A stretch of 64,000 nt of DNA from Lytechinus pictus. Its lineage: Eukaryota > Echinodermata > Echinoidea > Temnopleuroida > Toxopneustidae. A program made the translations under genes and the position numbers. Each line of letters begins with the position of its first letter. The first letter of the stretch is position 1. The notes beneath the pieces are model-generated. The model was not told where the DNA came from and did not search any database. It saw nothing but the letters and a program-made list of their open reading frames with translations. The stretch covers positions 42,280,373 through 42,344,372 of the forward strand of contig NC_087251.1 in assembly GCF_037042905.1 (NCBI RefSeq). The letters run 5' to 3'. This document shows, one piece after another, positions 43,160 through 64,000 of the stretch.

Positions 43160-43260
43160 TACATATGCATCCCCTGAGATGCCGAAGCTGGGAATCGATC
43201 CTCGGGATTTCCAGGTGCCTTAGACCACAGCAACTTCATCTGACGGTTGCAGCTATTTAA
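43160..43260 (-). repeat. Possible SINE head (B-box-like)
   Basis: The minus strand contains GGATCGATTCCCAGC, close to the RNA polymerase III B box, in a tRNA-like context. There is no full cloverleaf, so it is not called a tRNA gene. Confidence 0.25.
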
Positions 43261-46200
43261 TGTTCTACCTACACCAACTGCCCCCCCCCCCCTCTCTCAA
43301 ATTCATATCAAAGATACAAGCCCCTTACTATCAACTTGGCTTATACATTTCATAGTTATTTTGGGGGTCATTCTCCTGTCCTTGCTTTCAGGATAGTGGT
43401 TTGACTCAACCAATTAGAGAATGATGTTCAGGAGCCTGTGGCATAAAACTGAAGGATTGATCATATAGTTGGTCTGTTTGCTTGAGTGTACATAATGTTC
43501 ATGGAAATCAAGCATACAAATCAGCCCTAGAATCGATCGATTAGCTTTGGATTGCAGGTCCCTGAGGCAACTACTGTGGTAATTAGGGCTCAGCAGCCAA
43601 TCAAAATCAAGTTTTCCATGGTAGTTGCCATAACGGCACAGTTACTATGATTGCAAGTCTTTATGAAACGGGACCGAGAATTATTCTTTCTGCCAAACTT
43701 TACATTTCATTGCTACAACTTTTATCATATCGATTTAACATGCAGTAAGTTTTTCCCTTTTCATGGTGTTTTTTTTTTTTTCATGGGGTGCAAGTTCGAT
43801 TCAAATTTTTTTTGTGTGTCTTCGTAATTTTTTCAGGAACAATCATAAAATTGCAGTTGATATAAGATTGAGGCTATTATAAATCATATTTTGAGATCTA
43901 TGCAGGAAATATCATTGCACTTGCTTCACCCCAGTCAGACAATTTACCCATATTTCGGATTGCTATTGTAATTGAAATCGCCTTGTTCATTGATGATCGA
44001 TAAACTTTCACTCGTGCTGAGTTTCGTCTCGTTTACTTTTTGAAAGATTCAAAGAAACAGATTATCATTAATCTGGAAGAAAACTTTGAACATTCCTCTT
44101 TATTTGAAGATGACATTATGTTCATTCTTGATTCCACTATCGTGCGATCCTTCATGAATGCCACGATTGACCTTTTGTAACTGATAGCAAAAATTGTTGA
44201 ACTGTTCAACAATTTTTTTTAAATGATATGATCTTATACTATCTGATAGGATTCACTACAATTACTCCATGATTAAGATCAATGTTTAAATTGTGGCACA
44301 AATCGTGACAGTAGAAACTAGGTATTGGCAAAATGTTGAGGGATATCCATAATTTAACAGAACTGGGGTGTTGAAGATATTTATACGATAGTCATGACTT
44401 GCACAACTGGTCGCTGGTCATCCCAGTGCATTTTTGGCAAACTATGATGATGGTTACAAGATCCAGACCCACTTCTTTTTAAGACCACATATTATTTTTT
44501 TTTTGGTGAACTTGGACTAAAAGAAATCATACATCTAGAAATTTGCTAACTTTTTTCTTTTTTTATGTGGTAGTTTGTTTTATTGTTTGACAATTGAACC
44601 CCTAAAACCAATTATTTATAAAATATAAAGAAACAACTATGAATTGAATTTTCTATTTGTGATCTTAGAATGAAGAGAGAAGAAACGGACTTAATTTGTA
44701 AGTCCGTTTGATGTAAATATTGTATGTTCTATTTCAAGCTTTGTATATATAGATCTGTATATGTATTCAGATTTTCCATATTTAATGTACAATTGTGTGA
44801 AATAAGAGAAATATATTGAGTAACCCACAACATTTAAGTACTTTGTGTTTTCCTTTTCTCTAGTTGCAATTTTCTGAGTGACAAAACATGATTTTTCTTC
44901 CATTTAGACATTTCTACCACTGATTATATAGACAGTTCCCTTTCTCTTTCTATTTCTCTCCCTTTATTGTGTTTCTCACTGGCATTCAATGAGATTTTGG
45001 GTTGTGATTACATGATTGTACATATAAAAAGATTAATTACTCTTGTTTTTCAATTTACTTATAAAGTTATTCATTTATCTTTTGCAGAGGAAAATAATCA
45101 ATCCTTAAAAATTAAAGGAATCGTACAGATCTATTGCATAATCTGGAAAAAAAGAAAAATCGAATTTTAGTGTATACGAATGCATGTAATCACAACTCTG
45201 CTCACACAGTACAGCATATTTTTGAAGCCTGCTAATTTGAGAATTTCTGAAGCAAGATATTCATCTTGCAAACAGTGAACATGCAGAAAACTTCATTGTT
45301 TCCTAACTTATTGGCTTTCGATAGTTGAGAATCCTCTTTTTTTACAGATCGATTTCACATAATAACACAATGACTTTTTTTTTTATATCACTCTTCGCCG
45401 CATTTTTTTCTCCCTTGCCTTCACCCCTTCTCTCTCTTTCCATTCAAACCATGCTGTACAAGCAACATAAACAACACAAAACCAATAGTTTGAAAGGCAT
45501 GAGGCAACCAGATTTATTTGGTGCTTCTCTACACAATGAGTTCAACGACACCTGGTCGCCCACATTTTTGAATATTTTTTATGTTTTTTGTCATCAAATG
45601 ATGTGTATAATACAATGGGAGTGAATCTGATCTTTTTTTCAGGTAGTATTACTATCACAATCTACAAATTAAAATAAAAAAAGAAAGATACTGAAATAAC
45701 ATGAAAAAAAAAAAAAAAAAATGAATGAATGGCCCATAAATAGTAACTATATTGCATATTGATCATAAACTTAGCCCAAGAAATAGAGCCTTCTACAACA
45801 CCATTTACAAATTTCTTTGTACAACAGAGGGGGAAAAAGAGTACACATTTGGTATCTAAGAGCATTTCAGTTGTAAATGCAAATTAAATTCAAGAAGATA
45901 TAAATCGCACATCTCTCAAATGTTAATTTTCATGAAGGAGTGAGGAATATGCAAGGTTCTTTACACCTTTCCTGCTAATTGCAAGTGCATGTCCATCATT
46001 GTATTGTTAAAAGCCGTAAAAAATGAATACTACATATCATGAAAAAACAAACTATCAACAAAAGACAACACAAGGAAGCAGATCCAAACTTATCTTTAAA
46101 AAAAATGTAAAAATATGAATTAAAACGGGTTTTCTTCCACAATGGGTCATGTTCATCAGGGTGTAATTAACAAAAGAAAATTAAAATCATTCTTCCAAAG

Positions 46201-46562
46201 AGAAACAAAAATATTATTGCTGGAATTATTTTGGAAAAAAATCACACCAGACAGAAGAAGGGGTTTAGTGAAGTAAAGTGATTAATTAATATCTGTGTCA
46301 TTTCTTACAGTATTTATCGTAAGATCTTTCCCTGTACCATAATAGGATGTTGCCATCAAATCTTAAGTTCATGTCATCATTTCATAGAGAGTAAATTCAT
46401 GAAAACTTCAATTCCTTATTGCATGTAAACATGCATAGGGGTACCAATAGGCAAAATGAAATGAAATAAGAAAACTATAATGTCTCCCAGATAATTGTGC
46501 CCACTGCATGCGCCCGGCACAGTGGGCAAAATTGTAATACATGTAATTAAGAAGTTATTATA
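43260..46562. other. Intergenic between convergent genes
   Basis: Probable 3' UTR of IFT43 at the left, then AT-rich sequence. 43560-43672 ends TCTTTATGAAACGGGACC and resembles the GGGCCCGTTTCAT MITE family. No further exon recognised. I did not find a convincing polyadenylation signal for IFT43. Confidence 0.4.
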
Positions 46563-47097
46563 GGACAAATCCACCCCAAAAATTGATTTGAATAAAAGGA
46601 GAAAATCCAACAAGCATAACACTGAAAATGTCATCAAAATTAGATGTAAAATAAGAAAGTTGTGACAAGTTTCACTAAATTTTGCAAAACGGTTCTATGC
46701 ACATCCTGGTCGGCATGCAAATGAGGGGACTGATGACGTCACCCACTCACCGTTTCTTTTGTATTTCATTATATGAAATATTTGAATTATCTTCTCATTG
46801 TAGTGTTAAAACAAATAATTATTCCTTCCTAAACATGTGGAATTACCATTGTAGTTCAGTCATGTTGGTCGTTGTAGTCGAATCTGTAAAAATTGAAATA
46901 TTGTCTAATTTAAACAGTAATACCAAAAATAGTGAGGGACCTCATCGACTGTTGCATATCACTGAATTGTGCTTACAACTGTTTTGTGAAAAATAAGCAA
47001 AACTTCGAAATGTAATGAATTTCCTATATTAGCGTTGTGCTCGTTTGATTGATCGCGATTCAGATCAAATCAACAGTTTTCTGGGGTGGACTTCACC
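46563..47097. mobile_element. Non-autonomous element, GGACAARTCCACCCC ends
   Basis: The left end is GGACAAATCCACCCCAA. The right end reverse-complemented is GGTGAAGTCCACCCCAG. The 535-bp interior includes TCCTGGTCGGCATGCAAATG and GACTGATGACGTCACCCACT and encodes nothing convincing. From experience this resembles a high-copy echinoderm repeat. That is recall, not a search. Confidence 0.55.
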
Positions 47098-47205
47098 CTT
47101 CGGAAGTAATTACATTCATCTGGACTTCAAGAAAATTTTCAGCACGGACAATATCCTCGGCAGACAATTAGAGTGAAAACCTAGGTTTTGATCGGCCGAG
47201 GTGCA

Positions 47206-47325
47206 CTGGGCCCAGAGACATAAAGCTCAGGGATCAATCATGGGGCCGATTTCTATGATTGCTTGCATTGATTACTGCATTTGATCAATCGCAAAAATCA
47301 ATCACTGTGCCTTATGCTTATCGGT
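47206..47325. mobile_element. MITE fragment, ACATAAAGCTYRGRGATCAAT family
   Basis: The left end CAGAGACATAAAGCTCAGGG and the ATTGATTACTGCATTTGATC core match the element at 62765-62895. The right terminal repeat is poorly preserved. Confidence 0.4.
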
Positions 47326-49142
47326 GCAGGCCGATTCCTGAACCTATAGCCTGGTTATATGATGAGTTGTTTGGTTCAGCTCATGAGAATAAAATAATTT
47401 ACTATTAGAATCATATTTACTCGGAGAACAGAGACAGTGTTTAAGCTAATTACAGTACAAGACCATTGTGGTGACTGCAGGCAGTGCATTGTAATGTCAT
47501 CAAGGAGTGTATGCTTATTATTAGCTGTCGTGTCAGTGTAAATCATATACAAAATATTTCATTTTTTATTTAAAAAAAAAATACAAAAAAAGACCATCTC
47601 AAATAACAATTCCAACACCAACACTAAAACCAACCAACCAATCTACTGACAATATTCAACTATAAAAAAAAAATACATTTCATGAATGTTAACAAAAGAT
47701 TTCAATTCATGTCAAGATAAACTGTCAACAAGGCTTTTTTTTACACCGTTTTCACAATACATAAAAAAAAATGGGTTCGAAATAGTTGTAACAATAAAAA
47801 AGAACACAGAATAACAGACTCAATAATCTCTTGACGGTGAACATAACAAATAAAATGAACTGTACAAATTACTCATTCTCTTCTCTCCCCCATGGAATGC
47901 CACTATGTGCTGCCACCTTCTAAAATTAGCACCATAACAAATAGTTTCCACTATTCAAATAATAATAAATAACGATGGTAACAACAGAAGAAAAACAGCT
48001 ACAAATCACAATCCTATCATTTTCACACTCTTCATGACTAATATATTAATAGAATATACGATGTGATCCGCTATCCTACCTGAAAAATGCCATGGGATTT
48101 GGCTGGGAAGCAGGCCCTAATCATCAAAATGCTTTATTTTCACCGTAAGTACAGGCATTAATAAATTTGACAGCTTCGGCAAAATTGGTCTTCATTATTC
48201 ATTCATGATTATTTTTACTTCAATTATAAAGCAATATTAGTGTATTCAATCTTATTCTTCTCCTGACACACTTTTAAATGTTAATGAGAATTCTCAACTA
48301 TATTTGTATAACTCTTTGTTTTCGGTTGCTCAAATGATTCGAGAAAAGAAAAATAAAGTTGTCATACATTTTCCACTTACAATAACAGCCAAGGAAACTC
48401 CAGTTCATTTGCGTTATTCCTTAAACTTGTCAAAAATAAATCACGAGTAATAAAACAACAGCCACGGAAACCCCAGTTCATTTGCTTTATTCCTTAAACT
48501 TGTAACAAATAAATCATGAGTAATGAAAATGAAGGTCATAAAAATTGTAGGGACATGAAAGAAAAGGATTGAGCTATACTCTAAAATACATGAAATACTA
48601 ATAACCTGAGCTGGGGATCTGACAAAAATTGGCATTGGTCAGAGAATAATTTATCGAGTGTCTGGTCTGTGTAAAACAAGACACTAGGAATACTTGATAA
48701 CTCCAATTTTTCCATAGAGTTGTATTAATTGCAATAAGCTAAACAAGAATATACAAATTACACTTAGCAAAAATATTTAGAAATCATTAAATCAGTCAGC
48801 TCAAGCAATGAGGCAAACCTTAACTAAAAACACCATCAGCTTTTGAGTTGAATAAGGGGAATTCTGCAGATCGTTTAGCTTAAACAAACAAAAAAACTCA
48901 ATAATATAGTTTTGCAGCAATATTTCTTGAAGGACAGCAATGGGAATTCAATCTGATTATCATACAATGTATCAATATCTTAATAATGATAATAACAAGC
49001 ATTTATGACCCACCACCTATGCCTATTCAAAGGCGCACTATATGTTACCCCGGCTTTTGAATTAGCATACAGCACTACAAGTATTCAGAAATGTGTATCA
49101 GTCTTATTCAAGTTTTGAACCCGTATGAAATAAGGTCAATCA
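47326..49142. other. Intergenic AT-rich sequence with a 73-bp duplication
   Basis: 48385-48457 and 48458-48530 are tandem near-identical copies (start ACAGCCAMGGAAACYCC). No gene seen. Confidence 0.55.
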
Positions 49143-49415
49143 GGGCCCCGTCTTACAAAGAGTTGCAATTGATCCAATCAATCACAACTATGGAAAGCCA
49201 GGAATGTCAACATCTGAAAATGCATGTTTTTTCAAAATATTTTCTAATTATGATGTATTCAAACATCCATGGTTTTCTTGAAAATTCAGTGTGCTTCTTT
49301 TTTGTTTACAAAGGACATTTTTTAAATTTCTTGTAGAAAATATTATGACAATACTGGATTTCCATAGAATTACGATTGATCGGATCAATCGTAACTCTTT
49401 GTAAGACGGATCTCT
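49143..49415. mobile_element. MITE, CGTCTTACAAAGAGTT ends
   Basis: The left end GGGCCCCGTCTTACAAAGAG and, reverse-complemented, the right end AGAGATCCGTCTTACAAAGA continue as inverted copies through TTGATCCRATCAATC to CTATGGAAA. 273 bp. Confidence 0.7.
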
Positions 49416-49784
49416 AGTCCTGATATCATTATCATCATGAGATGAAAATCTATCCTCTGACTGGAATGTCGCCCTTTTTTCATGTAAAAGAATCGTGTTC
49501 ATTTACTAATGTTTTACTAATGATTCACTGATAATGGTGATCAATAAATTTGGGAAAGTGTTACAGCCAGGGGAGTCAAGATGAACATTTGCTGTGATTT
49601 TCATCGACAGATTTGCAATCGGCCAATCACATGCCAGGATTTCAATGGCTTATAACCAGTGTCAGGAGAGATCACTGATAAAAATAACACAAAACACCCC
49701 GCCCATTTGAATGTGTTACTATTAAAACAAAGAGGCAGCTAAACTTTGTCTTCTCAATGTTATATTGACCTGACATTACTTTAA

Positions 49785-50905
49785 CCATGGACCTATCAGG
49801 GGCGGATCCAGCTTTTTATAAAGGGGGGGGTTGGGGTGGTATGCGAGGGAGCGTAGCGACCGAGTCCAAGCGAGCGGAGCGAGCGAGGGGGGAGGGTGTG
49901 GGAGGGGGGTGTCCCCCCTCCCACAGTAGGGAAAATTTTTGAAAATCTGTGTGTGAAAATGGCGTTTTCTTGCATCTAAAAAAGATAAGATTTTAAAAAA
50001 TGGTCCCCGGATTTTTTTTTTGGGGGGGTTGCAACCCCCCCAACCCCCCCTCTAGATCCGCTTCTGCCTATTACGAATGGACATTCAACGAATCCCCTCC
50101 TTTGACCCAAAGACCGTCGCCGCTAATCCTTTTATAAACAGAGCGCTGGCAGCTGACACCCATCAAGCCGGTCGTAAAACACGCTCTCACTGATGGACAG
50201 CGGAAATCAATTGTACGCTGCTCCTACCCATTGCGATGTTGTTCGTTCACTTTATCAAAAGCAACGCGCAGCAGCGAACGTTAGCGCTATGAAAATGATA
50301 GCAGAAACAAGAAAACAGGCGTGCATAAACATATTTTTTACGTACATCGCTAACAACCGGAAATGAAATGCATTGACATCACCTTGCAGATCCGTATATC
50401 TACGGCAAAAAAAGCAGTTGAAATTTGACGAAAAAATCTGCGGAAAAACATTAAAATTTCATCTTTTTCGGACAGTACTGATGTCGATAGTAGCGCTTAC
50501 CTTCGGTCAGAAGTTGATTTTCATTTGGGCATAAAATTCCACAGGATTGATGAAATTTAACAGGATTTTTTTTGATGGACAGACGACAATCGCACATTAT
50601 AGACAGCCTAAAATAATGTACTGAAAAACCGGATATGAATTGCGCATTGCATTCTAGGTAATGTAGGGACTTTCCCTATTGGCAATCGGGGCTACAACAT
50701 GACCGTCTTCGGTCGAAAGAGGGCCAGTGATCGATCGGTGACGATCATCGGCCGAAAGGAGCTTGTGTAAACAATCGCCCCGGGCGGTCGTCGTAAAAAC
50801 CGCGTAAAGAGAAAGTTAAAGGTTAGACAGCAATTTTGACAGCTGGAAACAGGTGGTGGTCATAAAATGCTCTCGTTGAATGTCCATTCGTAATAGGTCC
50901 ATGCT
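49785..50905. mobile_element. TTAA-flanked element, piggyBac-like
   Basis: Inverted ends of about 36 bp (CATGGACCTATTACGAATGG and onward to TTCAACGA) are flanked by TTAA at 49781-49784 and 50906-50909. The left end is interrupted by a 270-bp insert. No transposase seen. TTAA target sites are typical of piggyBac, but the family call is tentative. Confidence 0.55.
49797..50066. mobile_element. Insert with CAGGGGCGGATCCAG ends, nested
   Basis: Ends CAGGGGCGGATCCAG and, reverse-complemented, CAGAAGCGGATCTAG. A 5-bp duplication CCTAT lies at 49792-49796 and 50067-50071. Without the insert and one CCTAT, the two ends of the host element become equal in length. G-run and C-run inside. Confidence 0.7.
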
Positions 50906-50909
50906 TTAA

Positions 50910-53024
50910 CCTCCCACCCAAAGCAATCTAATTTTTTTTCAAAACTTTTTGGAAGACTCTTAAGTTGACTGAATGAATTTGGAGTCACGTGAAAGAGCAG
51001 GTTAGGCTGTATGATGCACTGAAACACTACTTTTCTTCCTTTAGAATAACTGAATCTGTAGTCTGTAGAAAACAAACACATTCATTTGCAGATAGAAGAA
51101 TAAGACCAACATCAGATCTGATAGTAAGCCTAATAGTGTATGCTTTGCTGACTGTAACCATCGATATATAAAAACTGAATAGGGCTAGTTGTATGCTGTT
51201 GCACACATGACCTTGAAGCTACTAGAAAATTACTCCACGACACAACAGTATATGGGGCCACACAAACATGCATGCTTTGCTGACTGTGACAGGCCAGAGA
51301 AAGATGCATCATATTCAATATATCCAGTCTCATGCCACTGGAAAAAAGTATCCTTGAAATACCAAATGTACTCCGCTTTCATGTGAATAACTCTTCACAC
51401 GGGGGAACAAGGTCCAAGAATTCGTAATTAACGTATTCCCCTAAAAAGCGTATACTGAAGTATCTCAAGAAAATCAGCATAATGGTAGATAATGAGGGCC
51501 TTTCTGCATTTTTTTTTTAAATCAAGTTTTACAGGGTGTTGGTCAATTACCAACCCTTTTCTGTGGTTTCATGATTGTGATTTTGGCAGTTCTAAACTCT
51601 GCAGCATAAATATGGATAAATATATATTAATAGAAATATAGAATCTTGACTTTGAAATAGCATTTTATCCTTTGTCATCGTATTCCGTTCGCTTTAACAA
51701 GAGAATACACATTTGGACGATGATACTCCTCCAATGGCGCTTAAATACATACTTGCAAATAAAGCAACAAAAAGGAAATGTTTAAAAGCCTTGCTTCGAA
51801 CACGATATTAGTAGTCCAACCCCATGACAAAACTGTTAATGTTCTATTATAGTCTAAATGTCTAAATGGCAAATGAATGCATCATGCAAATATATGTAAA
51901 GATTCATTTAACAAATATTTCTACATTGAGAAAATGAAGAAATAACATAATCTGCAGGATAATTACTTCTGCTTTACTCCATCCATAAATCGACTCGGAG
52001 TAAGTATTTCACATCAAAATGAGACAATTGTGTATAAGAGATTAAACTCCTTTTAACAAGCACGAACTATACTCAACATAAACCATGGGTGCACACTTTC
52101 TATTCACTACTCAATGACACTTGACAAATTCAGACAAAACATCGTAGGCACCTCTGTGTCTTTTCTTTTTAAGCCATTCTTTTCTTTGATCACATTTAAC
52201 CACCTAATAAACATTAACATGAGTTGCATGAAATCTACTAGTGTAACTGTACCACATACTTGGTGCAGTCGATTTTGGGTCCCTTGACTAAGACCCAAAG
52301 AATACATCTAATAATTAACCTGTCGTGGATAATAAGGTCATGTGAGGAAACCTTATCTGCATCATTCATTCTCAGGTCAGAGGTCACATCCAGATTGCAT
52401 ACTGTGAATGGATCCATATGTCTCTGGGCACTTTATCAAAAGAGGCCCTCTCCCCTCAACGTAACCTTCCTGTCATCATAACAAATTGTCCATGTGCTCA
52501 TTTGAACATAACTGGCTTATGTAAAATAATACACAGAATTATGGTAACCAAAGGTCGATTGAGCTCCTTCAGATCGTGCTGATCAAGTGACTGACAGATA
52601 ATCTTCACGATGGCCGTTTGACAGATCACAATGCATCCATATCCACATGGCAGTTTCATCCGCCCTTCAGGCAAGTTTTAATGATGAATTTTCAAACTCT
52701 ACTCTCAAATAAGGTACCTCTCCTTCCCGGCTATTTGCTTCGCTCAGACGAGGAAATCTTCTCCAACTACATTGCATCGATCCAAGTGATCCGGTGCGGG
52801 CAACAACACCGATGCCTGGCTACATTCCGCTATGCACTCCGCGTTTTCCCTCCACGGTCAATTTACAAACAAAACTTTGGCATGGAACAAACACAGGAAA
52901 CCAACGTCCAGTTAATCAACGTTTATCCTGGAAGAGTTCAGGGTTTCCAAGCACATCTCTCCTCCGAAACGAGTTCTCAGTTTGGTCTTGATTAAGTCAT
53001 TTGTTCAGTTGTGCATAGGTCTTG
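50910..53024. other. FBXO11 3' flank, probably 3' UTR in part
   Basis: No exon recognised. Plus-strand frames here (for example 52618-52995) are antisense to the presumed FBXO11 3' UTR and have no splice or domain support. Confidence 0.4.
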
Positions 53025-63684
<10,660 letters not shown>

Positions 63685-63879
63685 CTGTATGCAGAACAAA
63701 TAGGAACAATACTTGACAATGGGTTGTCATGTAAATATGATTGCAATGTGGGACAACCACTTTTTCCTAAGATTGACACAATAGAACTGGCATTGTATGA
63801 GAGTTGAAAAATTGAAAAAAAAATAGAAAAATTATCGATCGATGAATCCCAAGCATAATGAAGAATAAAGAGAAATCAG

Positions 63880-64000
63880 TAGAGGAAGAGAGGGAGATGG
63901 GGAGGGGAAGATGGGGGTAGGGGAGGAAGAGAGGGAGATGGGGGTAGGGGAGGAAAAGAGGGGGGGGAGATGGGGGTAGGGGAAGAAAAGAGGGGGAGAT
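63880..64000. repeat. Purine-rich minisatellite
   Basis: Four imperfect units of about 27 bp, GAAGAGAGGGAGATGGGGGT then AGGGGAG, running off the window edge. G-rich enough for quadruplex formation. It is intronic in FBXO11. Confidence 0.8.

Noticed and set aside
52618..52995. 125-codon plus-strand ORF
   Set aside because: Antisense to the FBXO11 3' flank, without splice support or recognisable content.

Overview
The window is animal nuclear DNA. Two spliced genes with animal orthologues lie in it: IFT43 on the plus strand and the 3' half of FBXO11 on the minus strand. The rest is mostly introns and transposons. Frequent AGATCTAG and GGCCTA words, a dense population of GGGCCCGTTTCAT-type MITEs, and hAT, TTAA-flanked and SINE families point to a marine deuterostome invertebrate. 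A sea urchin-like echinoderm is my best guess. The species call is inference.

1-4377 holds small non-autonomous DNA transposons: a hAT-like element at 689-1114, a foldback element at 1182-1365 and a Harbinger-like element at 1978-2654. A promoter-like stretch ends in a possible first exon at 3486-3505. 4378-19195 is one complete 14.8-kb Ty3/gypsy-type LTR retrotransposon on the minus strand. It has 426-bp LTRs identical by eye, a 4-bp target duplication (ACAT), a tRNA-Ser primer-binding site, a polypurine tract and three long intact ORFs. Its cargo is unusual. Gag begins with a helix-hairpin-helix domain. Pol ends in a KDM7-like PHD finger after integrase. A third ORF of 1245 residues, between pol and the 3' LTR, ends in a TatD-family metal nuclease with all expected ligands present. 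A splice donor in the LTR and acceptors before gag and before ORF3 suggest spliced expression. The 2.3-kb leader carries two tandem arrays (66 bp x7 and 75 bp x8) sharing the core TTAAAGGGA. This element is the most unusual thing in the window.

19196-28120 is intergenic or intronic with repeats and one possible small two-exon gene (23996-25514, 101 residues, not recognised). IFT43 (28121-42884, seven coding exons, 217 residues) encodes an IFT-A subunit of retrograde ciliary transport. Its 7.8-kb first intron is a nest of transposons: a LINE 3' fragment cut twice by hAT elements 13 bp apart, and a minus-strand LINE fragment cut by a third hAT that itself carries a fourth, miniature hAT. All four have 8-bp target duplications, and the two LINE reading frames resume exactly across the insertions. 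42885-53024 separates the two convergent genes and holds MITEs, a decayed copy of the last IFT43 exon, and a nested TTAA element.

FBXO11 (53025-63684, minus, 11 exons seen, 5' end outside the window) encodes the beta-helix repeats and the C-terminal UBR-type zinc finger of an SCF ubiquitin-ligase substrate receptor. Its introns hold MITEs, a full-length tRNA-derived SINE with a 20-bp target duplication, and a 490-bp GAT-type microsatellite.
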